Assembly (NCBI RefSeq): GCF_000875895.1
Contig: NZ_JXCF01000050.1
Span: 1-45,506 of the forward strand
DNA length: 45,506 bases
Reading direction: 5' to 3'
Origin: Staphylococcus gallinarum
GTDB lineage: Bacteria; Bacillota; Bacilli; Staphylococcales; Staphylococcaceae
Made by a program: the position numbers and the translations under genes. This document shows positions 36,845-45,506 of this stretch, one piece after another. Under the pieces are notes generated by a model. That model did no database searches and was not told the DNA's origin. It was given only the letters and a program-made list of their open reading frames with translations. Within the stretch, counting starts at the first letter, position 1. Each line of letters begins with the position of its first letter.

Positions 36845-37216
36845 TTATTTATCACTTTCAAATGTTTTGCTGATTTCTTCGCCACGATTTTGAAGGTTTT
36901 CAATGTGAGATTGCAGACGTTTAATATTAGGATCAATATCTGATTTAAAGTCACCAATCATTGTTTTTACTTCGTCGCCTATTGAGCTACCAAATTCTGT
37001 ACTTTCAGATTTGATTTGAGCTACATAATTTACAATATCATTAATATTTTGTTTGATAGAATTAATTTCTCTGCTTACTTCTGATTCAGCGCCAGTTGGC
37101 TTTCTAGTTTGGGCGTTTAATTCAATCGACTCTTTTTTATCACGATTCATTAATGCAACACCTAGACCAGTTGCAACTCCAGCACTAATTCCTAATAAAA
37201 TTTGAGCTGTTTTCAT
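36845..37216 (-). CDS. YtxH-domain protein (YhaH-like)
   Basis: 123 residues from ATG 37216, placed 7 nt after GGAG; reading back to 37258 has no support. An N-terminal glycine-rich helix (LLGISAGVATGLGVALM, about 5-22) anchors it, followed by a long amphipathic coiled-coil (SEVSREINSIKQNINDIVNYVAQIKSES). Matches the YtxH/YhaH gene that lies beside hit and prsA in Bacillus. General stress membrane proteins of this type have no known biochemical function. Confidence 0.8.
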   Translation of the reverse strand: MKTAQILLGISAGVATGLGVALMNRDKKESIELNAQTRKPTGAESEVSREINSIKQNINDIVNYVAQIKSESTEFGSSIGDEVKTMIGDFKSDIDPNIKRLQSHIENLQNRGEEISKTFESDK

Positions 37217-37294
37217 AAAAATTCTCCTCATTTCTAAATATCTCTTATTCATTAACATTTTTTATATACCCATTATACTATGTGGTAAGCATGT

Positions 37295-37720
37295 TTAGTT
37301 GAATTGAGCAGCGATTTCTTTTGCAATTTTTGCTTTTTGTTGATCATCGATACTATCTTCGTGTGTTGTCCATTTATAACCAAAACCATCAACATCGTTT
37401 TCATATCTTGGTAACAGGTGGAAATGAAGGTGGAAAACAGATTGATCGGCAAATTCACCGTTATTTTGTATAATATTTAGTCCATCAGGATTAAAAGCTT
37501 TCTTAATTGCATTTGCAACTTTTGGTAAAGCAACCCCAATATGTTTCATAGTTTCTTCATCTGTTTCAAAAATATTAGCAGAAACTTTTTTCGGAACTAA
37601 TAATGTATGACCTTTAGTTACTTGTGAAATATCTAAAAAAGCATAAACATAATCATCTTCGTATACTTTATGGCTAGGAATATCGCCATTTATAATTTTA
37701 CTAAAGATTGTTTCTGACAT
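37295..37720 (-). CDS. hit: HIT-family nucleotide hydrolase
   Basis: 141 residues. Histidine triad motif HLHFHLLP (about 98-105) with the nucleophilic His; N-terminal CIFCKI-type cysteines of longer relatives are absent (SETIFSKIINGDIPSH). Of the Hint/HinT type that hydrolyses AMP-lysine or adenosine phosphoramidates. Start ATG 37720 with GGAG. Divergent from ecsA, the same layout as in Bacillus. Confidence 0.9.
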   Translation of the reverse strand: MSETIFSKIINGDIPSHKVYEDDYVYAFLDISQVTKGHTLLVPKKVSANIFETDEETMKHIGVALPKVANAIKKAFNPDGLNIIQNNGEFADQSVFHLHFHLLPRYENDVDGFGYKWTTHEDSIDDQQKAKIAKEIAAQFN

Positions 37721-37847
37721 AAATCTTCACTCCTTCTATGATAGTTACTGACTATTATAGCATTAGTCGTTTCTTTCCGTCATTTATCATTGTAAATTTA
37801 TGAAGAACACGCATTTTTTGATACAATATAATTTATGGAGGTGCCTC

Positions 37848-38585
37848 ATGACAGTAAAAGTAGAAAATTTAACAGGCGGTTATGGTAAACGACCTGTTAT
37901 TAAAAATATGAATTTTGAATTAAAAAAAGGTGAAATTGTAGGCTTAATTGGACTCAATGGTGCAGGAAAAAGTACAACTATCAAACATATGCTTGGATTG
38001 TTGACACCAATGGAAGGCGAATTAACGATTTCTGATATAAATATTAAAGAAGATGTAGAAACATATAGAAGGAAATTATCTTATATACCAGAATCGCCCG
38101 TTATTTATGAAGAATTGACTTTACAAGAACATATTTATATGACTGCTATGGCATATGATATAGATAAGGAAGAAGCGATGAAGCGTGCACTACCTTTATT
38201 AAAAACATTTCGCTTAGAAAACGAACTCAATATTTTTCCGAGTCATTTCTCAAAGGGCATGAAGCAAAAGGTGATGATTATTTGTGCCTTTATCGTCGAT
38301 CCAGAGTTATATATCATTGATGAACCGTTTTTAGGTCTTGATCCACTTGGTATTCAATCAATGTTAGATTTAATGGTTGAAAAGAAAGAAGAAGGCAGAA
38401 CTGTATTAATGAGTACGCATATTTTAGCTACAGCCGAGCGATATTGCGACCAATTTTTAATAATGGATAAAGGTGAACGTGTTGCGTTTGGAAATTTAGA
38501 AGAATTAAGAGCACAAACTGGATTACATGGAAAAACATTAGATGAAATATATATTCATGTTACACAGGGTGGACACGATAGATGA
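37848..38585 (+). CDS. ecsA: ABC transporter ATP-binding protein EcsA
   Basis: 245 residues from ATG 37848, which has GGAGGTG upstream; an in-frame ATG at 37800 lacks one. Walker A GLNGAGKST (about 37-45), signature FSKGMKQKV (variant of LSGGQ), Walker B LYIIDEPFLGLDP and H-loop STHIL. EcsAB is needed in Bacillus for membrane-protein quality control and secretion (intramembrane proteolysis by RasP, processing of exported proteins). Overlaps ecsB by 4 bp. Confidence 0.93.
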   Translation: MTVKVENLTGGYGKRPVIKNMNFELKKGEIVGLIGLNGAGKSTTIKHMLGLLTPMEGELTISDINIKEDVETYRRKLSYIPESPVIYEELTLQEHIYMTAMAYDIDKEEAMKRALPLLKTFRLENELNIFPSHFSKGMKQKVMIICAFIVDPELYIIDEPFLGLDPLGIQSMLDLMVEKKEEGRTVLMSTHILATAERYCDQFLIMDKGERVAFGNLEELRAQTGLHGKTLDEIYIHVTQGGHDR

Positions 38586-39805
38586 CCACAAATGCGAAAC
38601 AATTATTTATCCAACGCAAACGTGAAATAGCAAAAGAGAAGAGATATTATAATAAATTTATTTTTAATGGCCACTTCTCTGTATTTCTAGTTATTTTACT
38701 CGGTGCCTTTATTATGGGGTATGCTGGTTGGTTACAATCGATACCTAAACATATAAATTATGCCTTAATTGCTAGCGTAGTTATGGCTGTGATTTCAATT
38801 TTTCCAATTAGAACATTATTAAAAGACGCAGATCGATTATTCTTACTACCATTTGAAAAACACATGTCAGAATATATGAAACAAAGTATAAGTTATAGTT
38901 ATTTTACTCGAATTGGGTTACAGATATTAATGATAGTGATATTGTTTCCATTATTCTATGTCTTAAATGGTCAAACATTTGGTTTTTACGTTATATTTGC
39001 AATCTTGGCATTATTATTACCTTTATTAGGCCTTGTATTAAAATGGTTATGGTATAAATATAAACTAGAAAGCTGGTCATTATATACCTTACTCCTGATT
39101 ATATATACATCGAGTTATTATGTTGCTTTAGGAGTGAAAAGCATAGCAAGTATAGTAGCAGTATTTATCCTTATTGGGTTAGCCATTATTTTATACAAAA
39201 GTACAGATAAACATTTATTCCCTTGGGAAAAATTAATTAAAATAGAACAACAACATCACATGAATTATTATAAATTTGTAAATATGTTTACTGACGTCAA
39301 ACATTTAAAAGAGACTGCGGTAAGACGAAGTTATTTAGATCCATTATTAACTACACCGAAACAGAAAAAGTTCAATGCACAGCATATGTATTTATATTTA
39401 TTTACGCGCAGCTTTGCTAGGGGGAAGGATGCATTTCATATTATATTGCGTCTTGTAGTGATTGCAATTATATTAATCATTTGGTTACAACAACCAGTGG
39501 TAGCACTCATCATAGGTAGTTTGTTTATGTATATTATCTTACTGCAAATGGCACAATTCTATACACAACAAGCATATGGGCTTTGGCCTCAAGTATGGCC
39601 AGTTCCTGATAGTAAAGTGATTAGGGGATATGAGCAATTTTTAAATCGACTTATGTTCATTATAGGGATCATATTCCTAATCGTTTACTTTATTGTAAAT
39701 CCTACTTATGGTTTTGCTGGGGTAATCTTTTTCCTAGTAGGCTGGCTTACAGTTAGAAATGTAGTGAAAAAATTAAAATATCAAGAAACACTTTTAAGAG
39801 ACTAA
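38582..39805 (+). CDS. ecsB: ABC transporter membrane protein EcsB
   Basis: 407 residues with about ten membrane helices, in three or four clusters separated by a cytoplasmic loop (residues about 215-265, rich in K and H). Matches EcsB length and topology. ATG overlaps the ecsA stop (ATGA), so translation is coupled. No ecsC follows. The bidirectional terminator after it is shared with traP. Confidence 0.9.
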   Translation: MTTNAKQLFIQRKREIAKEKRYYNKFIFNGHFSVFLVILLGAFIMGYAGWLQSIPKHINYALIASVVMAVISIFPIRTLLKDADRLFLLPFEKHMSEYMKQSISYSYFTRIGLQILMIVILFPLFYVLNGQTFGFYVIFAILALLLPLLGLVLKWLWYKYKLESWSLYTLLLIIYTSSYYVALGVKSIASIVAVFILIGLAIILYKSTDKHLFPWEKLIKIEQQHHMNYYKFVNMFTDVKHLKETAVRRSYLDPLLTTPKQKKFNAQHMYLYLFTRSFARGKDAFHIILRLVVIAIILIIWLQQPVVALIIGSLFMYIILLQMAQFYTQQAYGLWPQVWPVPDSKVIRGYEQFLNRLMFIIGIIFLIVYFIVNPTYGFAGVIFFLVGWLTVRNVVKKLKYQETLLRD

Positions 39806-39852
39806 AAAAAGTGGTTGCTACTCATTTTAAATGAATAGTAACCACTTTTTTT
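39804..39852. terminator. Bidirectional terminator between ecsB and traP
   Basis: AAAAAAAGTGGTTGCTACT... pairs with ...TAGTAACCACTTTTTTT, with T tracts for both strands. Confidence 0.9.
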
Positions 39853-39864
39853 GATTTTTAAATA

Positions 39865-40368
39865 TTAATTGTCATCAATCGGGAATAAATAACGCTCAAA
39901 GTAACTTGAATGTTGACCACTTGAACCGAAATATTGACTTAAAGCAAGTTTGTCAAAATTATCTTTAAATACATCAGATGCTTTAAAATCTTCATATGCT
40001 GTTCTACTTTCAAAACCGAAATAAATTTTGTAAGTTAGACCTTGTTCGGGTTTTAAAAAGCGATAGCTTCGATAACCAGCGTATTGGTTAAAATCTGTAG
40101 AAACATTTTCTAATTTTTTCTCTAATTGATATGCGTGATCATCAGATGTTGGAATAAATATCACTGAGAAGAAATGATCTTTATTTAATTCACCTTCTGA
40201 TTTCAACACATCGTAAACTAATGGCTGTTTTAACACTGATTTGTCTTCTGTTTCTTCTATAATAACTGAAGAATCAGATGCTGAGAATTGTAATAAATTG
40301 TGATCAGGATTGTTAAGTCTAATTTGATTTAAATAACCAAATGTACCATATGATGCATAAACTTTCAT
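39865..40368 (-). CDS. traP: TRAP (target of RNAIII-activating protein), ABM-fold haem-monooxygenase-like
   Basis: 167 residues with two tandem ABM-like halves; the C-terminal signature FGSSGQHSSYFERYL is that of TRAP/HmoB. TRAP was once proposed to control agr in S. aureus; later work gave no support for that, and its relatives include haem-degrading HmoB. Location beside the haem genes suits a haem-related role (inference). Sequence clearly differs from S. aureus TRAP as I recall it. Start ATG 40368; ribosome site AAGGGGG. Confidence 0.88.
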   Translation of the reverse strand: MKVYASYGTFGYLNQIRLNNPDHNLLQFSASDSSVIIEETEDKSVLKQPLVYDVLKSEGELNKDHFFSVIFIPTSDDHAYQLEKKLENVSTDFNQYAGYRSYRFLKPEQGLTYKIYFGFESRTAYEDFKASDVFKDNFDKLALSQYFGSSGQHSSYFERYLFPIDDN

Positions 40369-40597
40369 GAGATTTTCCCCCTTGCTTTGTTTTACAATAT
40401 ATAATAGGAATAAAATGCTTTTTATATACTTCTATCTATTTTCCCAAATAATTATAAAATATGCTTAGATAACATTATAATAGATTTTCACTAGAAAACA
40501 ATAGTCAAATGATTGAGACATATATGTAAGTTGATTTGAATTTTTTATGACATTTAAGCACAAAGAAATACGCAATATATGCCAATGTGGTATTATA

Positions 40598-40616
40598 GAT
40601 AAGAATGATTATAATG
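40598..40616 (+). promoter_or_regulatory. Weak Fur/PerR-like sequence at hemE leader
   Basis: By position count 12-13 of 19 bases match the Fur consensus GATAATGATTATCATTATC. It sits just after a TATTAT -10-like element at 40591-40596 and just before the ribosome site. Weak, based on consensus alone. Confidence 0.25.
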
Positions 40617-40631
40617 TAGGAGGGCATTAAG

Positions 40632-41666
40632 GTGCATAACAAAAATAATACAATTTTAAATATGATAAATGGTGAAGATGTCACTCACACGCCAGTATGG
40701 TTTATGCGTCAGGCAGGAAGGTCACAGCCAGAATATAGAAAGTTAAAAGAAAAGTATTCACTATTCGAAATCACGCATCAACCAGAGTTATGTGCATACG
40801 TTACGCACTTACCTGTAGACAATTACAATACAGATGCTGCAGTGCTTTATAAAGATATCATGACACCGTTGCAACCCATTGGTGTAGATGTTGAAATCAA
40901 ATCAGGTATCGGCCCTGTTATTCATAATCCTATTAAAAACATTCAAGATGTCGAAAAGTTAGGGATGATTGACCCAAAACGAGATGTACCATATGTATTA
41001 GATACAATTAAATTATTAACAGAAGAAAAATTAAATGTACCATTAATCGGATTTACTGGAGCGCCTTTTACACTTGCGAGTTATATGATAGAAGGAGGAC
41101 CTTCTAAGAATTACAATTTCACAAAAGCGATGATGTATAGAGATGAAGCTACGTGGTTTGCTTTAATGGATCACCTTGTAGAAATGTCAATTAACTATGT
41201 ATCTGCTCAAATAGAAGCAGGCGCTGAGTTAATTCAAGTTTTTGATTCTTGGGTTGGTGCATTAAATGTCCAAGACTATCGTTATTATATCAAACCAGCA
41301 ATGAACAAATTAATTAGTGGCATAAAGGCGAAACATGATGTCCCTGTTATTCTATTCGGTGTTGGTGCAAGTCATTTAGTTAATGAATGGAATGATTTGC
41401 CTATCGATGTGTTGGGCTTGGATTGGAGAATGTCGATTAAAGAAGCAAATAATTTGAATATTAATAAGACGTTACAAGGTAATTTAGATCCTTCTATTTT
41501 ATTAGCACCATGGGATGTAATAGAGGAAAGATTGAAACCGATACTAGATGAAGGTTTAAATCACGGTAAACATATATTTAATTTGGGACACGGTGTATTC
41601 CCACAAGTTGATCCTGAGACCTTGAAAAAGGTAACTCAGTTTGTTCACCAATATACACAAAGATAG
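40632..41666 (+). CDS. hemE: Uroporphyrinogen decarboxylase
   Basis: 344 residues. GTG start at 40632 with AGGAGG at 40618-40623. The N-terminal RQAGR(SQ)PEYR loop (residues about 25-35, [15 protein letters not shown]) holds the substrate-binding arginines; [13 protein letters not shown] and FNLGHGVFP are further family motifs. Decarboxylates uroporphyrinogen III to coproporphyrinogen III, the branch point to the coproporphyrin-dependent haem route of Gram-positive bacteria. First gene of hemEHY. Confidence 0.95.
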   Translation: MHNKNNTILNMINGEDVTHTPVWFMRQAGRSQPEYRKLKEKYSLFEITHQPELCAYVTHLPVDNYNTDAAVLYKDIMTPLQPIGVDVEIKSGIGPVIHNPIKNIQDVEKLGMIDPKRDVPYVLDTIKLLTEEKLNVPLIGFTGAPFTLASYMIEGGPSKNYNFTKAMMYRDEATWFALMDHLVEMSINYVSAQIEAGAELIQVFDSWVGALNVQDYRYYIKPAMNKLISGIKAKHDVPVILFGVGASHLVNEWNDLPIDVLGLDWRMSIKEANNLNINKTLQGNLDPSILLAPWDVIEERLKPILDEGLNHGKHIFNLGHGVFPQVDPETLKKVTQFVHQYTQR

Positions 41667-41749
41667 TAAGGCATAAAATATAACGAGCAAGAAAGACAAG
41701 TAATTATGTCATGTCCATCTATAAAAACAATACAAAGGATGATATTAAA

Positions 41750-42673
41750 ATGACAAAAAAAATAGGCTTATTAGTTATGGCGTACGGTACTCCATATCAA
41801 GAAAGTGATATTGAAGCTTATTACACTGATATTAGACATGGTAAAAAACCAACTGAAGCTGAGTTGCAAGACCTAAAAGATAGATATAAATTCATCGGTG
41901 GTTTATCACCATTAGCGGGAACTACAAATAATCAAGCAGAAGCATTATGTAAAGCATTAAATGAAGCATATTCAGATGTCGAATTTGAACTTTATATCGG
42001 ATTGAAACATATTCATCCATTTATCGAAGATGCAGTAAAAGCGATGCATAACGATGGTATTACTGAAGCGGTTACAGTTGTTTTAGCGCCTCATTATTCA
42101 AGCTTTTCTGTAGGCTCTTATAATAAACGTGCAGTAGAAGCAGCAGAACAATATAATATAACTTTCAAACATGTTGAACATTATTATGAACAACCGAAAT
42201 TTATTCAATACTGGACTCAAAAAATCAACGAAACTTTGACACAGATACCTTCAACTGAACATGAAGATACAGTGCTTGTAGTATCTGCACATAGTTTACC
42301 TAAAGGATTAATCGAAAGAAATAATGATCCATATCCACAAGAATTACATCATACTGCAGAATTATTGCAACAACATTCAAATATTATACATGTTGCTGAA
42401 GGTTGGCAATCTGAAGGTAATACTGGAACACCTTGGTTAGGACCTGATGTGCAAGACCTTACACGTGAATTGTATGATGAATATAAATACAAACACTTTA
42501 TTTACACACCAGTTGGATTTGTGTGTGAACATTTAGAAGTACTATTTGATAATGATTATGAATGTAAGGTCGTCTGTGATGAATTAGGAGTAAATTATTA
42601 TAGACCGACTATGCCAAATACAGACCCCTTATTTATAGGTGCAATCGTAGACGAAGTTAAAAATGTTTATTAA
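41750..42673 (+). CDS. hemH: Coproporphyrin III ferrochelatase (CpfC/HemH)
   Basis: 307 residues from ATG 41750 (AAAGGATG upstream), the usual length; the reading from 41711 has no ribosome site. Conserved GLKHIHPF, VVSAHSLPKG with the metal-site His, and TPVGFVCEHLEVLFDND with the catalytic Glu. Inserts Fe2+ into coproporphyrin III in the Firmicutes/Actinobacteria route. Sits between hemE and hemY in one transcription unit; 17 bp separates it from hemY. Confidence 0.95.
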   Translation: MTKKIGLLVMAYGTPYQESDIEAYYTDIRHGKKPTEAELQDLKDRYKFIGGLSPLAGTTNNQAEALCKALNEAYSDVEFELYIGLKHIHPFIEDAVKAMHNDGITEAVTVVLAPHYSSFSVGSYNKRAVEAAEQYNITFKHVEHYYEQPKFIQYWTQKINETLTQIPSTEHEDTVLVVSAHSLPKGLIERNNDPYPQELHHTAELLQQHSNIIHVAEGWQSEGNTGTPWLGPDVQDLTRELYDEYKYKHFIYTPVGFVCEHLEVLFDNDYECKVVCDELGVNYYRPTMPNTDPLFIGAIVDEVKNVY

Positions 42674-42690
42674 AGGAAGCGTGAAATACT

Positions 42691-44094
42691 GTGAGTAAAA
42701 ATATTGCAATCATCGGTGCAGGTATCACTGGCTTGTCTAGTGCTTACTTTATTAAAAAGCAACACCCAGAATGTTCGGTGACAATTTATGAAGCATCGAA
42801 TCGAGCAGGCGGTAAGATACAAACCTATAGAAAAGATGGATATACGATTGAATTGGGACCAGAATCGTATTTAGGCAGAAAGCAAATTATGACAGAAATT
42901 GCTGAAGAGATTGGATTAGGTGAGGATTTAATCACAAACCAAACAGGGCAATCATATATTTATGCTAAAAATAAACTATATCCAATTCCCGGTGGTTCAA
43001 TACTTGGTATACCAACAGATATAAAGCCTTTTTTAAAGACAAAATTAATTTCTCCATTAGGTAAGTTACGTGCGGGTAAAGATTTAATTAAACCATCATT
43101 AAATATCGATAATGATATCTCTGTAGGTCAGTTTTTCCGTGAACGATTAGGCGATGAAATACTTGAAAATTTAATTGAACCATTGATGGGTGGCATATAT
43201 GGTACAGATATTGATGATTTAAGTTTAATGAGTACCTTTCCTGAGTTTAAACAAAGAGAAGAACAATTTGGTAGCCTAATTAAAGGTATGAAATATGAAA
43301 AGGAACAACGTCAAAAACAGCGTCAATTATATCCAGGTGCACCAAAAGGTCAATTTAAACAATTTAGACATGGTTTAAGTTCATTTATTGAGCATTTAGT
43401 TGATTATGTTATTAAACAAGGTGTTGAAATAAAATATAATACGCCAGTATCAACAATACGTAAAAATCAAAAAAGTTATGACTTAGTTATAGATGACAAT
43501 TCTACATTTAGTCATGATGGATTACTAATTACTACACCTCATGAAACATTTACAAAATGGTTTGAAAACGACCCAGTATTTGATTATTTTAAATCGATGG
43601 ATTCGACTTCAGTGGCTACTGTTGTCTTGGCATTTGATCAGCAGAATATTGAAAACACTCATGACGGTACTGGATTCGTAATTGCGCGTACAAGTCAAAC
43701 TGATATTACAGCTTGTACATGGACAACGAAGAAATGGCCTTTTACTACTCCGGATGGAAAAGTATTGATAAGGGCCTATATTGGTAAACCAGGTGATACA
43801 GTAGTTCAAGATCATACAGATGAAGAAATCGTATCGATTGTGAGACGTGATTTAAGTCAAATGATGAAATTTAAAGGTGATCCAGAATTTAGTATTGTAA
43901 ATAGATTGCCAAAAAGTATGCCTCAATACAAAGTTGGCCATATAGATAAAATAAAAGACATTCAAACGCATGTGAAAAAAACTTATCCAAACCTACGAAT
44001 TACAGGCGCTTCATTTGAAGCAGTCGGTTTACCTGACTGTATTAGACAAGGTAAAGATGCAGTTGAAGAATTATTCATAGATTTGAATTTATAA
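42691..44094 (+). CDS. hemY: Coproporphyrinogen III oxidase (CgoX/HemY)
   Basis: 467 residues. GTG start at 42691 with GGAAG about 12 nt upstream. N-terminal FAD-binding GAGITGLSSAYF (about 8-19). FRHGLSSFIEHL and GLPDCIRQGKDAVEEL (C-terminal, FAD loop) complete the amine-oxidase-like fold. In this pathway it makes coproporphyrin III before iron insertion, though older annotation calls it protoporphyrinogen oxidase. Last gene of hemEHY; terminator follows. Confidence 0.94.
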   Translation: MSKNIAIIGAGITGLSSAYFIKKQHPECSVTIYEASNRAGGKIQTYRKDGYTIELGPESYLGRKQIMTEIAEEIGLGEDLITNQTGQSYIYAKNKLYPIPGGSILGIPTDIKPFLKTKLISPLGKLRAGKDLIKPSLNIDNDISVGQFFRERLGDEILENLIEPLMGGIYGTDIDDLSLMSTFPEFKQREEQFGSLIKGMKYEKEQRQKQRQLYPGAPKGQFKQFRHGLSSFIEHLVDYVIKQGVEIKYNTPVSTIRKNQKSYDLVIDDNSTFSHDGLLITTPHETFTKWFENDPVFDYFKSMDSTSVATVVLAFDQQNIENTHDGTGFVIARTSQTDITACTWTTKKWPFTTPDGKVLIRAYIGKPGDTVVQDHTDEEIVSIVRRDLSQMMKFKGDPEFSIVNRLPKSMPQYKVGHIDKIKDIQTHVKKTYPNLRITGASFEAVGLPDCIRQGKDAVEELFIDLNL

Positions 44095-44098
44095 ACAG

Positions 44099-44146
44099 AC
44101 AGTCATTTCTACTCAATATTTAAAAGAGTTAGAAATGACTTTTTTA
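44099..44146 (+). terminator. hemEHY terminator
   Basis: AGTCATTTCTA pairs with TAGAAATGACT, with TTTTTT after. Confidence 0.85.
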
Positions 44147-44263
44147 ATTAAAAAATTTAAAAACATAAAGAAGATATGAGATAATAATAAAGTGATATAC
44201 ATATTAATATAGTAATAAAAAAGGATAAGATAGGCTTTAATTTAGTGATGCGGGGGACTTATA

Positions 44264-44818
44264 ATGACAGATATAATAATAGTCCATTCAAAATATGGCG
44301 ATGCAACAAATCATTGGTACGAATGGTTAGCCAATAATTTAATATTAGAGGGGTATAATGTGACTTTATTCAATATACCGGTAGAAGATCGAGAAAATAT
44401 GAATACTTGGGTTAAGCGAATGGAAGAGCAAATACAAGTACAAAAATATGAAACATATTTTGTAACTCACGGATACGGAACATTGGCAGCACTAAAATAT
44501 ATTGAAAAGACAGCGATTGGCAAGGTTGAAGGGTTATTCAGTATTTCAGGTTTCAAAGAGGATGCCCATGATATAGATGAAAATATAGAGTTAGATGTAT
44601 CTATTGATTATAAAGATGTTAAGTCTAAAGTAGAACAATTTTATGGATTATGTGCAGTCGATGATAAATATGTTAACTATCAAGAAACAAAACGTTTGAT
44701 GGATACATTAGGTGGTAGCTGTAAAATTACGAGCCATGGGGGACATTTTTTAGAATCTGATGGCTTTGACACTTTTAATGCGTTACAAATGAAAATGCAA
44801 GCTATAATGACGAAATAA
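44264..44818 (+). CDS. RBBP9/YdeN-like alpha/beta-hydrolase-fold protein, nucleophile missing
   Basis: 184 residues, the length of the RBBP9/YdeN serine hydrolase family (MTDIIIVHSKYGDATNHWYEWL at the N-terminus). Family members have G-H-S-x-G at the nucleophile elbow; here it reads T-H-G70-Y-G, so the serine is glycine. The C-terminal acid/His region is kept (VDDKYVNY; HGGHFLESDGF), so the fold is probably intact but classical catalysis is not. Weak ribosome site (GGGGG at 44251-44256) and ATG 44264. Single gene before the tRNA operon. Confidence 0.8.
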   Translation: MTDIIIVHSKYGDATNHWYEWLANNLILEGYNVTLFNIPVEDRENMNTWVKRMEEQIQVQKYETYFVTHGYGTLAALKYIEKTAIGKVEGLFSISGFKEDAHDIDENIELDVSIDYKDVKSKVEQFYGLCAVDDKYVNYQETKRLMDTLGGSCKITSHGGHFLESDGFDTFNALQMKMQAIMTK

Positions 44819-45053
44819 AGTATTAATAAATATGAATAATTTTATAATCTGAAAAGAAAAAGTAACTCATTTCAATATAATATATGACGAAAAATAGCTT
44901 TGAACTAAAATGTCATGTTCATTTAAAGCTAAAAAATTAGAAAAAAATAGGGTTTTAATCCTTATTTACCAATAATTTTTGTATAAATAAGGAACTAAAA
45001 GTAAAAATATATTGTTATGTTCCTTTTTTACACAAAATACTTTCTTGAAGTTG

Positions 45054-45082
45054 TTGACTATACGCCGAAAACTTTATATACT
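45054..45082 (+). promoter_or_regulatory. Strong distal promoter (P1) of the tRNA operon
   Basis: TTGACT and TATACT with exactly 17 bp between, close to full sigma-A consensus. Transcription would start near 45089, about 150 bp before the first tRNA. Confidence 0.75.
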
Positions 45083-45181
45083 AATAAAGTCTTAAGAGAT
45101 AGACGCGATGTCCAAACGACAATTATCGCATTTAATATTTAATAAGTTATTAAGTGATTGTAAATTATTTTTAAAAAAGTG

Positions 45182-45211
45182 TTGACATTAACTTAACAAA
45201 CATGATATATT
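45182..45211 (+). promoter_or_regulatory. Strong proximal promoter (P2) of the tRNA operon
   Basis: TTGACA and TATATT with an 18-bp spacer, starting about 20 bp before tRNA-fMet. Two tandem promoters are typical of stable-RNA operons. Confidence 0.75.
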
Positions 45212-45240
45212 AATTGGGTAGGCGTTATAAATAATATTAA

Positions 45241-45314
<74 letters not shown>

Positions 45315-45327
45315 TTACATAGTTTTT

Positions 45328-45400
45328 GGTCCCGTAGTGTAGCGGTTAACACGCCTGCCTGTCACGCAGGAGATCGCGGGTTCGATTCCCGTCGGGACCG
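45328..45400 (+). tRNA. tRNA-Asp (anticodon GTC)
   Basis: 73 nt, acceptor strands GGTCCCG/CGGGACC, discriminator G45400. Anticodon loop CTGTCAC gives GTC. CCA is encoded at 45401-45403, unlike its two neighbours. Confidence 0.96.
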
Positions 45401-45414
45401 CCATTACATATTAT

Positions 45415-45487
45415 GGTTCAGTAGCTCAGTTGGTAGAGCAATGGATTGAAGCTCCATGTGTCGGCAGTTCGACTCTGTCCTGAACCA
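45415..45487 (+). tRNA. tRNA-Phe (anticodon GAA)
   Basis: 73 nt, acceptor strands GGTTCAG/CTGAACC, discriminator A45487. Anticodon loop TTGAAGC gives GAA. No full CCA follows. Further tRNA genes are likely beyond the window edge, since no terminator is seen. Confidence 0.95.
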
Positions 45488-45506
45488 TTACTGATTTTTG
45501 TGGCGG

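Larger units (their letters stand above)
44819..45240. other. 422-bp region upstream of the tRNA operon
   Basis: No gene. It carries two strong promoter sequences (45054-45082 and 45182-45211). The first 200 bp are AT-rich without visible structure. Confidence 0.6.

Noticed and set aside
37273..37458. 61-codon minus-strand frame overlapping hit
   Set aside because: It overlaps the end of the HIT gene in a different frame and has no domain or ribosome site.

Overview
The window is chromosomal DNA from a Staphylococcus, probably a coagulase-negative species. The DNA is AT-rich. Gene content and order match the staphylococcal core: glutamine transporter, queG, trmL, fumC, airSR, yheBA-like genes, yhaONM, prsA, ecsAB, traP, hemEHY. 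The TRAP protein looks clearly diverged from the S. aureus sequence I remember, so I do not think this is S. aureus. The species call is an inference from memory.

Layout. 1-12.1 kb (core): tRNA-Leu(CAA), a small membrane protein, a PTS IIC-type permease, a fused glutamine-type ABC transporter with its ATPase, queG (no canonical start codon), trmL, a degenerate NagB-fold protein, fumC, an RluA-type pseudouridine synthase, and the oxygen/redox two-component system airSR. 12.2-24.6 kb (accessory-looking): a DAACS dicarboxylate/glutamate symporter with a CodY-box-like site, a short Spo0M-like protein, a TagG-like teichoic acid permease without a TagH partner, small membrane or PH-like proteins, a second proline dehydrogenase, a stand-alone RepA_N-like domain protein, a large CDP-glycerol glycerophosphotransferase-family protein, and purU. 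Coding density falls here, with long non-coding stretches and a hairpin-forming repeat. From memory of S. aureus N315 numbering (SA1667 airS, SA1666 airR, SA1665 XRE regulator), airR and the XRE gene are neighbours there, so this block looks inserted. 24.9-32.5 kb (core): XRE regulator, DUF445 protein, YheA-like protein, and the Mre11/Rad50-like pair yhaO-yhaN joined to the exoribonuclease yhaM. 32.6-34.3 kb: a divergent azoreductase/WYL-regulator pair with a palindrome between them. 34.7-44.8 kb (core): prsA lipoprotein foldase, DUF3267 and YtxH-type membrane proteins, hit, ecsAB, traP, the late haem genes hemEHY, and an alpha/beta-hydrolase-fold protein lacking its nucleophile. 44.8-45.5 kb: two strong tandem promoters and the first genes of a tRNA operon (fMet, Asp, Phe), which runs off the window.

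How the genes work together. hemE-hemH-hemY are late haem-synthesis genes read as one unit. yhaO-yhaN-yhaM are translationally coupled or nearly so. ecsA-ecsB overlap by 4 bp and form one ABC transporter; hit, the YtxH gene and prsA lie beside it in an arrangement shared with Bacillus. In the accessory block, the TagG-like permease and the TagF-like transferase suggest a cell-wall glycopolymer function, but they are not in one operon and the link is only a hypothesis. I found no CRISPR array, intact insertion sequence, prophage or recognised defence system.
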